Assembly: GCA_944384195.1 (NCBI GenBank)
Contig: CALWSK010000008.1
Span: forward strand, 1-40,687
Length of the DNA stretch: 40,687 nt
Direction of reading: 5' to 3'
DNA from: an uncultured Clostridia bacterium
GTDB taxonomy: Bacteria > Bacillota > Clostridia > Lachnospirales > CAG-274
Shown: positions 34,481 to 40,687 of the stretch, in pieces
How positions within the stretch are numbered: the first letter of the stretch is position 1
Layout of the letters: each line of letters starts with the position of its first letter
Notes under the pieces: model-generated
Databases searched by the model: none
What the model saw: the letters and a program-made list of their open reading frames with translations, nothing else
Told to the model about the DNA's origin: nothing
Position numbers and translations under genes: made by a program

Positions 34481-34600
34481 ACTTCTTTATAAAAAATTAT
34501 AATAAATATAAATAAAAAATTATAGAAATTTTATTTATTTTATATAGAGGTAAATTATTTTTAAAATGATTATATAACACAAAAAATATATTTTTTCAAA

Positions 34601-34630
34601 ATAAAAAAGTGCAGATAAATCTACACTTTT
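34601..34630 (-). terminator. Terminator of the rpsF-ssb-rpsR operon
   Basis: On the minus strand AAAGTGTAGAT pairs with ATCTGCACTTT (one G-U) and is followed by TTTTTA. It overlaps the region just past the rpsR stop. Confidence 0.8.
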
Positions 34631-34636
34631 AATAAA

Positions 34637-34867
34637 TTAATCTTGTGTATATGCAAGTAAAGCAACGTGTCTTGCTCTTTTAATAGCAGATGTTAACACT
34701 CTTTGGTGTTTAGCACAATTGCCAGTAATTCTTCTAGGTAAAATTTTACCTCTTTCAGAAATATATTTTTTAAGCTTAGCAGTATCTTTGTAATCAACAA
34801 AATTTACTTTTTCAGCACAAAAAGCACAAACACGTTTTTTTCTTTTTCCACGTTTTTTGTTAACCAT
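34637..34867 (-). CDS. rpsR: Small ribosomal subunit protein bS18
   Basis: This 76-residue basic protein has [17 protein letters not shown] with its Cys pair, [50 protein letters not shown]: clear S18. The paired Cys (here four in total, CAFC and C-K-H) mark the C+ zinc-binding form. I start at 34867 (MVNKKRGK) because AAGGAGG precedes it; a longer frame to 34924 would overlap ssb. It is the last gene of rpsF-ssb-rpsR. Confidence 0.96.
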   Translation of the reverse strand: MVNKKRGKRKKRVCAFCAEKVNFVDYKDTAKLKKYISERGKILPRRITGNCAKHQRVLTSAIKRARHVALLAYTQD

Positions 34868-34901
34868 TGGTTTTACCTCCTTATAAACTTTACGAAACCA
34901 T

Positions 34902-35336
34902 TTAGAATGGTAAGTTATCGTCATCTACACTAGTATCTATACTATAAAAATCATCGTTAGAAGGCATATTTGTATTAAATGTAGGTTGGCTATGGTTAGT
35001 AGAAGCTTCAGACTGAGCTTTACTTTCTAAAAATTCAGCTTCATCTATAAAAACTTCTGTAGAATAACGTTTTTGTCCGTTATTATCTGTCCAGTTGTTA
35101 GTACGCAAAGAGCCTACTATACCTATCATCTTGCCTTTATTAAAGTATTTGCTTATAAATTCGGCGTTTTTGCCAAAAGCAACACAATTTATAAAGTCTG
35201 CATCAGGCTCGCCATCTCTTTTGAAACGGCGATTGACAGCAACAGATATTCGTGTGATAGCGACAGGTTCTGCACTTTGAGAATATCTCATTTCTGGGTC
35301 TCTTGTAAGCCTACCAGAAATAATAACTTTATTCAT
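34902..35336 (-). CDS. ssb: Single-stranded DNA-binding protein
   Basis: This 144-residue SSB has an N-terminal OB fold ([20 protein letters not shown] ... [22 protein letters not shown] ... VGSLRTNNW) to about residue 106. A flexible Ser/Asn-rich linker follows, then the acidic tail DDDNLPF that binds partner proteins. GAGGTG precedes ATG. It lies 11 nt after rpsF. Confidence 0.97.
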   Translation of the reverse strand: MNKVIISGRLTRDPEMRYSQSAEPVAITRISVAVNRRFKRDGEPDADFINCVAFGKNAEFISKYFNKGKMIGIVGSLRTNNWTDNNGQKRYSTEVFIDEAEFLESKAQSEASTNHSQPTFNTNMPSNDDFYSIDTSVDDDNLPF

Positions 35337-35347
35337 AATAACACCTC

Positions 35348-35635
35348 TTAAGCTTCTTCGCGAACAACTAAATAACGAAGAACGTTTTCTTTAATACGCA
35401 TACGACGTTCTATTTCTATAGGAGTTTCGCTGTTAGCCGAGAAAGTTATAAAGCTATAGAAACCTTCGTTGAATTTTTTGATTTCGTAAGCAAGTTTACG
35501 TTTGCCCCAATCGTCAATTTTTTCGATAGTTCCACCAAATTTTGTGATAAGTTCTTGTACGCTTTCAAGCTCTGCTTTAAGAGCTTCTTCTTCTAAAGTT
35601 GGTTTAACAACAACTGCTAATTCGTATTTATTCAT
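35348..35635 (-). CDS. rpsF: Small ribosomal subunit protein bS6
   Basis: This 95-residue protein has the S6 signature KYELAVVVKP, followed by GGTIEKIDDWGKRKLAYEIKKFNEGFYSFI and ERRMRIKENVLRYLVVRE. It pairs with S18 in the 30S platform. AGGAGGTG precedes ATG. It is the first gene of the operon, after a 60-nt leader with a small CTCTTT/AAAGAG hairpin. I do not see the CCG bulge expected of the S6:S18 autoregulatory RNA. Confidence 0.96.
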   Translation of the reverse strand: MNKYELAVVVKPTLEEEALKAELESVQELITKFGGTIEKIDDWGKRKLAYEIKKFNEGFYSFITFSANSETPIEIERRMRIKENVLRYLVVREEA

Positions 35636-35698
35636 ATCTACACCTCCTTTTGGACTTTTGGCTCTCTTTAAAAGAGAACAAGGATATTACAATTTAGC

Positions 35699-35727
35699 AT
35701 TATAGCATATAAACCCAAATAATGCAA
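35699..35727 (-). promoter_or_regulatory. Promoter of rpsF-ssb-rpsR
   Basis: On the minus strand TTGCAT (35727-35722), a 17-bp spacer and TATAAT (35704-35699). This is a strong match, as expected for a ribosomal protein operon. Confidence 0.8.
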
Positions 35728-35767
35728 GGAATATTTTACTGAAAATATGTTTTATAAGTTATATTTT

Positions 35768-36430
35768 TTAAAAATAATCTTTTAAAAGCTTATATATTGT
35801 AGGATTTATATTAAAAGATTTTATTAAGTTTTCAAATTCTTCTATATTTTTTTCATTTCTTGTGAAGTTTTTATTTTTTATAGCTTTTATCATTATATTT
35901 TTTGGCGTATGCTCTGTTTCTATGAATTCTACAACATTTGTTTTATATCCGCAAAGCTTTAGAGTATCTGCTTTTAGCGTATCTGTAAGCAAAGAAGAAA
36001 AACGCTCTTTTAATATACCATGGCCTAACATAGAAGAGAGAGTATCATTTTTTATTTGGTTAAATAGCTCGTGTTGGCAACAAGGAACGCTAAGTATAAC
36101 CTTACAACCTAGCTTTACTCCAAAGTATATAGCATAGTCTGTTGCTATATCACAAGCGTGCAATGATATAATCATATCTATTTTTTTATTTTTATCTATC
36201 TTCTGTATATCCTCATTATAAAAGGTTAAATTTTTAAATCCGAATTCTTTTGATAATTTATTACAATTATCCACTACATCTTTTTTTAAATCATATCCCT
36301 CTATTTTTACATTTTTATTTTTTATTGTATTTAGATAGTGGTAAGTAGCAAATGTTAAATAGCTTTTGCCACACCCCATATCTATAATAGTAGCATTATC
36401 TGGAATATTAGGTTCTATATCTTTTATCAT
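35768..36430 (-). CDS. C-terminal fragment of split methyltransferase (SAM domain)
   Basis: These 220 residues from the first in-frame ATG contain the complete SAM-binding domain (MGCGKSYLTFA, YDLKKDVVDNC, ISLHACDIATDYAIYFG, VPCCQHELF). No Shine-Dalgarno precedes this ATG, and sequence upstream in the same frame is still homologous, so it is probably not an independent start. Confidence 0.6.
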   Translation of the reverse strand: MIKDIEPNIPDNATIIDMGCGKSYLTFATYHYLNTIKNKNVKIEGYDLKKDVVDNCNKLSKEFGFKNLTFYNEDIQKIDKNKKIDMIISLHACDIATDYAIYFGVKLGCKVILSVPCCQHELFNQIKNDTLSSMLGHGILKERFSSLLTDTLKADTLKLCGYKTNVVEFIETEHTPKNIMIKAIKNKNFTRNEKNIEEFENLIKSFNINPTIYKLLKDYF

Positions 36431-36444
36431 TTCTAAGAATTTAT

Positions 36445-36930
36445 TTAGCTGACGGAATTTTTTTGCATATGACTTAGCACTATTCCATTTTTATCCATAA
36501 CATTTAGCTTATGTAGCCATTCTATATATTCACCATCTTTTAGAATATAATTTTTGGTTTTGTTATGTGAGGATATTTGTTCTACGTTTTTTGCTTTTTT
36601 TACTCCAGTTATCTTAAAATTACCTTTTTTATTCATAAGTATTGTAAGAGAGTTATTTGCTAGTATATCACATTGTTTAAAGCTATCTTCCATAAGAGAG
36701 ATTATTTTTTCTAATACTGAAATATCCTTTAGGTTTTCGTGTATAACTTTTTTATCTATATAGTAAGAAATTTGAAAACAAGGGTTATTTTTTAAAATTA
36801 TCTTTTTTATATCTATCTTTTTAGGGCTAGATATATCTTTTTTTATAGGATTGCTTATAACTGCTTTTACAAAATAGTTTTCATCTATAAATTTTGATAA
36901 ATCTTTTAGAATATTTTCTTTTGTTATCAT
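36445..36930 (-). CDS. N-terminal fragment of split methyltransferase
   Basis: These 161 residues, ending at TAA (36447-36445), cover the substrate-side N-terminal domain only (to HNKTKNYILKDGEYIEWLHKLNVMDKNG). The true start is supported by a GGTGA RBS and spacing to ymxH. On its own it lacks any catalytic motif. Confidence 0.6.
   Translation of the reverse strand: MITKENILKDLSKFIDENYFVKAVISNPIKKDISSPKKIDIKKIILKNNPCFQISYYIDKKVIHENLKDISVLEKIISLMEDSFKQCDILANNSLTILMNKKGNFKITGVKKAKNVEQISSHNKTKNYILKDGEYIEWLHKLNVMDKNGIVLSHMQKNSVS
36458..36464 (-). other. A7 homopolymer at the methyltransferase frameshift
   Basis: On the minus strand the codons are CAA-AAA-AAT, giving the heptamer A-AAA-AAT, which fits X-XXY-YYZ for -1 ribosomal slippage and is also prone to polymerase slippage. 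A -1 shift or one extra A restores the full-length frame. I see no strong stimulatory stem immediately downstream. Confidence 0.6.
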
Positions 36931-36937
36931 AATTCAC

Positions 36938-37198
36938 CTATCTTACGTCTCTACAAACTGTATTTATATCAACATCTACTAAAATAATATCATCGCCTAG
37001 CTTTTTTATATCACACCAGTTTATAACATATTCAGTATCTCTACCAAAAAAGCTAAAGCCTTTGCAAGTGCCGGCCACTATAATTTTTATTACACAACCA
37101 GTTTTTACATTTATATCAACGTCTGTAACAAATCCAAGCCTTGCTCCATCTTTTATATTTATAACTTCTTTTTGAGTTAAATCTGCAACACGTGCCAT
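36938..37198 (-). CDS. YlmC/YmxH-family PRC-barrel protein
   Basis: This 86-residue beta-barrel protein has the YlmC/YmxH pattern: ADLTQKEVINIKDGARLGFVTDVDINVKTGCVIKIIV ... FFGRDTEYVINWCDIKKLGDDIILVD. In Bacillus and Clostridium such genes are associated with sporulation, but the molecular role is unknown. It lies 57 nt after tyrS and 7 nt before the split methyltransferase gene. A GGTGAT-type RBS precedes ATG. Confidence 0.88.
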   Translation of the reverse strand: MARVADLTQKEVINIKDGARLGFVTDVDINVKTGCVIKIIVAGTCKGFSFFGRDTEYVINWCDIKKLGDDIILVDVDINTVCRDVR

Positions 37199-37255
37199 AA
37201 AATCACCTATTTCTTATTATTTATAAATATATTAAAAAATAGGTAATTTATTCTT

Positions 37256-38479
37256 TTAGTTTAATGTTATTTGGTGGAATACTTTTTTACCTTTTTGTAT
37301 TAAGGCTTTATTTTCTTTAAAATCTTCTATACATAATGTTCTTTCTATTGTTTCTACTTTTATATCATTTATTTTTACTCCGCCTTGTTGTACTAGTCTT
37401 CTTGCTTCACTTTTTGATGGAGCTAGTTTAAATTCTACAAGTGCATCTAGTATATTTATAGGTAGAGAAGTAGCATCTATAGCAGTAGTAGGGATAGAGC
37501 CTCCAGATGCACCACCTGCAAACAGAGCTTTAGATGCTTCTAGTGCTTTTTTAGCTTCTTCTTCTCCGTGTACTATTTTTGTAACTTCATATGCTAATAT
37601 TTCTTTTGCCTTATTTATTTCGCTACCTTCTAAAGCTCCAAGTTCTCTTACTTGTTCCATAGGTAAGAAAGTAAGAAGTCCTAAGCATTTTTCAACGTCT
37701 GCATCATTTACATTTCTCCAGTATTGGAAAAATTCATAAGGACTTGTTTTTTTCTCATCTAACCATACTGCTCCTTTTTGTGTTTTACCCATTTTTACAC
37801 CATCACTAGTAGTAAGTAGTTTAAAAGTAAGTCCGTATGCTTCTTTTTGTTCCATACGTCTTATAAGCTCTACTCCACCTATTATATTTGACCATTGGTC
37901 GCTACCGCCTAATTGCATTTTACAATTATATCTTCTATTTAATTCTAAAAAGTCATAGCTTTGCATTAACATATAGTTAAATTCAAAAAATGATAAGCCT
38001 TTTTCCATTCTACTTTTGAAACATTCGGCAGTAAGCATTCTATTTACTGAAAAGTGTACACCTACTGTTCTTATAAATTCTATATAGTTTAAATCTCTTA
38101 GCCAATCTGCATTATTTACTATTATTGCTTTATCATCATCAAAGTCTATAAAACGTGATAGTTGCTTTTTAAAGCAATTTACATTATGTTCTATTGTATC
38201 ATTTGTCATCATTTGGCGCATATCAGTCCTATGAGAAGGATCGCCTACCATACCTGTTCCTCCACCAACTAGAGCTATTGGTCTATGTCCTGCTTTTTGC
38301 ATATGGCTCATTGCCATAACCGTAAGAAAATGTCCGGCTGTTAGACTATCAGCTGTAGGGTCAAATCCTATATAAAATGTTACACTTTCTTCTCCAAGAA
38401 GCCTTCTTACCTCTTCTTCATTTGTAGACTGTTCTATAAAGCCTCTTTCTTTTAATATATCGTATACATTTGTAGACAT
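37256..38479 (-). CDS. tyrS: Tyrosyl-tRNA synthetase
   Basis: This 407-residue class I synthetase charges tRNA-Tyr. The HIGH-equivalent is SLTAGHFL (His50), and the DP-TADSL motif follows FYIGFD. The tyrosine pocket is VQ-type [12 protein letters not shown] with GGSDQWSNI, the KMSKS-equivalent is KMGKT, and a C-terminal S4 RNA-binding domain is present ([21 protein letters not shown]). I start at 38479 (MSTNVYDIL) because AAGGAAG precedes it; the frame upstream runs into the T-box terminator. It is controlled by the T-box leader. Confidence 0.96.
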   Translation of the reverse strand: MSTNVYDILKERGFIEQSTNEEEVRRLLGEESVTFYIGFDPTADSLTAGHFLTVMAMSHMQKAGHRPIALVGGGTGMVGDPSHRTDMRQMMTNDTIEHNVNCFKKQLSRFIDFDDDKAIIVNNADWLRDLNYIEFIRTVGVHFSVNRMLTAECFKSRMEKGLSFFEFNYMLMQSYDFLELNRRYNCKMQLGGSDQWSNIIGGVELIRRMEQKEAYGLTFKLLTTSDGVKMGKTQKGAVWLDEKKTSPYEFFQYWRNVNDADVEKCLGLLTFLPMEQVRELGALEGSEINKAKEILAYEVTKIVHGEEEAKKALEASKALFAGGASGGSIPTTAIDATSLPINILDALVEFKLAPSKSEARRLVQQGGVKINDIKVETIERTLCIEDFKENKALIQKGKKVFHQITLN

Positions 38480-38500
38480 AAAATCTTCCTTTCTTTTTTT

Positions 38501-38705
38501 AAAATAAAAACGGATATCCAAGTCCAAAGGACGAGAATACCCGTGTTACCACCTTAATTTATAATGCTGCGCATTACCTCTATAGCCTTTAAAGGAGCAA
38601 CCCTTAAATATTCAAAAGGTGTAGGTCATTTATTTGTGCTGATAGCCTTGCACCAGACGGCTAACTCTCTTAGTTGTAACCAAATAAAGTTTTATCCTTT
38701 ATCAT
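38501..38705 (-). promoter_or_regulatory. T-box riboswitch (Tyr) with terminator, upstream of tyrS
   Basis: The minus strand carries the T-box core AAGGTGGTAACACGGG (antiterminator, plus-strand ~38540-38555). A stem I region with AGAGAG and GGTGCAAGGC (38647-38675) and a probable specifier TAC (38623-38621), coding Tyr, are present. The intrinsic terminator (38501-38544, ACGGGTAT/ATATCCGT with GTCC/GGAC, then TTTTTATTTT) competes with the antiterminator. Uncharged tRNA-Tyr should favour read-through into tyrS. Confidence 0.93.
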
Positions 38706-38726
38706 CATATTTATAAAATTTTTAAT

Positions 38727-38755
38727 ATTTTATCATAAATATAATTTAAAATCAA
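38727..38755 (-). promoter_or_regulatory. Promoter of tyrS T-box leader
   Basis: On the minus strand TTGATT (38755-38750), a 17-bp spacer and TAAAAT (38732-38727). The T-box stem I begins about 50 nt further on. 38756-38850 is AT-rich with nothing recognised. Confidence 0.55.
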
Positions 38756-38850
38756 GAAAATAAAAGTAATTTTTTAATACAAAATATATTAATTATTTTG
38801 ATTTAATATTTATTAGTTTTTATTATATAAAAAAGGGATTAATTTTTAGA

Positions 38851-40056
38851 TTATAATATTGCTATATTTATTATAACTTCTACTGCTTTTACCATAGATT
38901 CTAAGCAAATATATTCATATGGTCCGTGAAAATTGTGTCCACCTGTGAAAATATTTGGACAAGCAAGTCCCATAAAAGAAAGTCTTGCTCCATCTGTGCC
39001 TCCACGTATAGGGGATATTTGAGGTTTTATATCTGCTTTTTGCATAGCCTCTTTTGCTCTATCTACTATATACATTTTATCTTTTAAAATTTCATACATA
39101 TTACAATAACTATCTTTTATTACTAATTTTATATTGTTATTATATTTTTTATTAAGTTTAGAAACTATGTCTTTTATTATTTCTTTTTTATTTTCAAATT
39201 CTTCTTTATCAAAATCACGTATTAAAAGTGATAAATTAGTTTTTTCTACATTACCATTTATATCGCAAAGATGAAAAAAGCCCTCATAATCTTTTGTATT
39301 TGTAGGAGTTTTATTTGGTAACATGCTTATTAATTCATTTGCTACCATTGAAGAATTTATCATTATATCTGTTGCATATCCAGTATGTACATTTTTACCT
39401 TTTATTTCTATAGATACACTAGCTGCATTGAAATTTTCAAAGTTTAAATCTCCAATTTTTCCACCATCTATTGTATAAGCAAAGGCACAATTAAAAGATT
39501 TAACATCAAAATGTGATACCCCATTACCTACTTCTTCATCTGGCGTGAAAGCTAGTTTTATATCTCCATATTTTAAATCTTTATTATTTTTTAAATATTC
39601 AAAAGCAGTAAGTATTTCACTTATTCCGGCTTTATCATCTGCACCTAAAAGGGTAGTCCCATCTGTTGTAATTAATGTTTTGCCTATATAGTTATTTAAT
39701 GATGGAAAATCATTTTTAGATAGGGTTATTCCTTTAAGATTTATATCTTCTCCAGTATAATTTTTTATAATATTTGGTTTTATATCAGTTCCTTTAAATT
39801 CTGGGCTTGTATCCATATGTGAGAGAAAGCCTATAGTAGGTTTTGATTTATCCGTGCCTGAAAGAGATGCAAGTACATAACCATTTTTATCTATATAAAT
39901 ATTTTCTAGACCTATTTCTTCACATTTTTTAGCTAGAACTTTCGCAAACTCTAGTTGTGTTTTTGTTGATGGGAATGTTTTTGAGTGTTCATCTGATGTT
40001 GTATCTATTTTAATTAAATTTAAAAAATTATTTAGTACAATTTTTTCTATATTCAT
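38851..40056 (-). CDS. pepT: Peptidase T (tripeptide aminopeptidase, M20)
   Basis: This 401-residue dizinc peptidase removes the N-terminal residue from tripeptides in the cytosol. Metal-site motifs are GFLSHMDTSPEF (His80, Asp82), TTLLGADDKAG (bridging Asp), FTPDEEVGNG (catalytic Glu pair), AYTIDGGKIG (Asp) and the C-terminal GGHNFHGPYEY (His). The dimerisation domain (FNAASVSIEIKGKNVHTGYA) lies in the middle. Length is normal (about 405-410). GAGGTGA precedes ATG. It stands alone. Confidence 0.96.
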   Translation of the reverse strand: MNIEKIVLNNFLNLIKIDTTSDEHSKTFPSTKTQLEFAKVLAKKCEEIGLENIYIDKNGYVLASLSGTDKSKPTIGFLSHMDTSPEFKGTDIKPNIIKNYTGEDINLKGITLSKNDFPSLNNYIGKTLITTDGTTLLGADDKAGISEILTAFEYLKNNKDLKYGDIKLAFTPDEEVGNGVSHFDVKSFNCAFAYTIDGGKIGDLNFENFNAASVSIEIKGKNVHTGYATDIMINSSMVANELISMLPNKTPTNTKDYEGFFHLCDINGNVEKTNLSLLIRDFDKEEFENKKEIIKDIVSKLNKKYNNNIKLVIKDSYCNMYEILKDKMYIVDRAKEAMQKADIKPQISPIRGGTDGARLSFMGLACPNIFTGGHNFHGPYEYICLESMVKAVEVIINIAIL

Positions 40057-40231
40057 AATATCACCTCTTGTTTTTATATGAATTATATCATTATAAAAAT
40101 ATGTTGTCTATAATACTAGTTATTATTTATTTTATGAATATATTTTTTGATAGAAGGTTATAATATACTCATATTATTTTTTTATATATTAAGGAAGAAA
40201 AAAATTAATATAAAAAATTTTAAAAAAAGTG

Positions 40232-40260
40232 TTGACAATTTATAGAAACGCATATATAAT
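40232..40260 (+). promoter_or_regulatory. Promoter of the tRNA-Ser pair
   Basis: TTGACA (40232-40237), a 17-bp spacer and TATAAT (40255-40260) are a perfect consensus, as expected for stable RNA. 40057-40231 is AT-rich with no gene seen. Confidence 0.85.
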
Positions 40261-40306
40261 AAATATTGTTCTTAAGGCAAGAGCCAAGAACGTTATATTA
40301 CAATAT

Positions 40307-40394
40307 GGAGGATTACCCAAGTGGTTGAAGGGTCCGGTCTTGAAAACCGGCAGGTCGTGAGAGCGGCGCCAGGGTTCGAATCCCTGATCCTCCG
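40307..40394 (+). tRNA. tRNA-Ser (anticodon TGA)
   Basis: This is an 88-nt type II tRNA with acceptor GGAGGAT/ATCCTCC and discriminator G. The anticodon loop CTTGAAA gives TGA, and there is a long variable arm and T-loop GTTCGAATC. The CCA is not encoded. Confidence 0.95.
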
Positions 40395-40421
40395 TTATTT
40401 TTTTGCCTTGTGGAGCTTTGG

Positions 40422-40510
40422 GGAGAAGTACCCAAGTGGCTGAAGGGGCTCCCCTGGAAAGGGAGTAGATCGTTAATAGCGGTGCGTGGGTTCAAATCCC
40501 ACCTTCTCCG
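40422..40510 (+). tRNA. tRNA-Ser (anticodon GGA)
   Basis: This is an 89-nt type II tRNA with acceptor GGAGAAG/CTTCTCC and discriminator G. The anticodon loop CTGGAAA gives GGA, with a long variable arm and T-arm GTGGG-TTCAAAT-CCCAC. It is 27 nt after tRNA-Ser(TGA), likely on the same transcript. Confidence 0.95.
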
Positions 40511-40556
40511 TTTTAACAAAACACTTAAAGTAAAATTAAAAAATTTTAAAAAAGTG

Positions 40557-40585
40557 TTGACAAGGTTTTAAAAATATGGTAATAT
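40557..40585 (+). promoter_or_regulatory. rRNA operon promoter
   Basis: TTGACA (40557-40562), a 17-bp spacer and TAATAT (40580-40585). The preceding bases (AAAAAAGTGTTGACAA) nearly match those of the tRNA-Ser promoter. A 16S gene is expected just past the window. Confidence 0.75.
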
Positions 40586-40687
40586 GATCAAGTCGTCAAA
40601 AAACGACAGAAAGTTGAACATTGAAAACTAAATAATCATAAAAAGAATTAGACAACCCGAAAATTTAAAAAGTGAACACACACTAAA
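40586..40687 (+). other. rRNA leader (upstream of 16S)
   Basis: The leader holds a small hairpin GTCGT-N6-ACGAC (about 40592-40607) and the TTGAACATTGAAAACTAAATA segment common before 16S genes and in rRNA spacers of clostridia. The 16S 5' end itself is not in the window. Confidence 0.65.

Larger units (their letters stand above)
35768..36930 (-). pseudogene. METTL25-like SAM methyltransferase, split by a frameshift
   Basis: The two adjacent frames read as one ~387-residue protein if one base is added in an A7 run (36458-36464). The N-terminal half ends HMQKNSVS-stop, while the other frame at the same place reads KFRQLNKFLEMIKDIEPN and continues into the SAM domain, as in intact homologues. 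The C-terminal half has IIDMGCGKSYLTFA (SAM motif I), SLHACDIATDYA and VPCCQHE, the pattern of Methyltransf_32/METTL25-type enzymes; the target is unknown. The disruption could be an inactivating mutation, a sequencing error, phase variation or programmed slippage. The gene starts 7 nt after ymxH. Confidence 0.8.

Noticed and set aside
35636..35698. S6:S18 autoregulatory leader RNA
   Set aside because: Only a small CTCTTT/AAAGAG hairpin is seen and the characteristic CCG bulge is missing.
38501..38555. Coding extension of tyrS upstream to 38527
   Set aside because: It would run through the T-box terminator; the RBS and family N-terminus put the start at 38479.
40313..40519. Minus-strand reading frame over the tRNA-Ser genes
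   Set aside because: It is the antisense of two clear tRNA genes.

Overview
This is a very AT-rich, gene-dense chromosomal segment of a low-GC Gram-positive bacterium, most likely an anaerobic member of Clostridia. The evidence is the order rpmH-rnpA-yidD-yidC-jag-mnmE-mnmG-rsmG-noc, strong AGGAGG-type ribosome binding sites, a T-box leader on tyrS, a YlmC/YmxH-type protein known from spore-forming lineages, and Rpn-family (PD-(D/E)XK) proteins. I cannot fix the genus. The window starts inside the 3' end of a 23S rRNA gene and ends in the promoter/leader of a second rRNA operon on the same strand, so it lies between two direct-repeat rRNA operons and may be a contig bounded by those repeats.

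Layout. 1-330: 23S 3' end, terminator, tRNA-Trp, terminator, with no 5S gene. 334-3850 (+): a three-gene operon of a YceG-like protein, a TelA/YceH-like toxic-anion-resistance protein and a secreted/membrane Ser-rich repeat protein. 3893-4974: a single-domain haemoglobin (-) divergent from an Rrf2/NsrR-like Fe-S regulator (+), with two matching 25-bp palindromes between them. 5177-7867 (+): polar amino acid ABC permease and ATPase, a LacX-like aldose epimerase and a GtrA-like membrane protein. 7987-10869 (+): YfhO-like giant membrane protein.

10900-27616 is one long minus-strand block of housekeeping genes: mfd, pth, a GNAT gene, noc, rsmG, mnmG, mnmE, jag, yidC, yidD, rnpA and rpmH. It continues upstream with a second GNAT gene, a small lipoprotein, hflX, efp, aroQ, aroK and a ComFB-like gene. 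dnaA, which normally lies upstream of rpmH, is absent, as are parA/parB next to noc, so the usual origin neighbourhood has been broken up.

27841-32495 (+): two almost identical tandem Rpn-family genes, then oligoendopeptidase pepF and an M29 aminopeptidase. 32552-40056 (-): a secreted transglutaminase-like/NPCBM protein, the rpsF-ssb-rpsR operon, a methyltransferase gene split by a frameshift at an A7 run, ymxH, T-box-controlled tyrS, and peptidase T. 40232-40687: promoter, tRNA-Ser(UGA), tRNA-Ser(GGA) and the promoter plus leader of the next rRNA operon.

Most of the window is ordinary core biology: translation, tRNA modification, shikimate pathway and peptide use (pepF, M29, pepT). The places most worth a second look are the YceG-TelA-Ser-rich operon, the double operator between globin and regulator, the split methyltransferase with a slip-prone heptamer, the recent Rpn tandem duplication, and several intergenic regions with paired or competing inverted repeats. 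I did not find a clear wholly new defence or mobile system.
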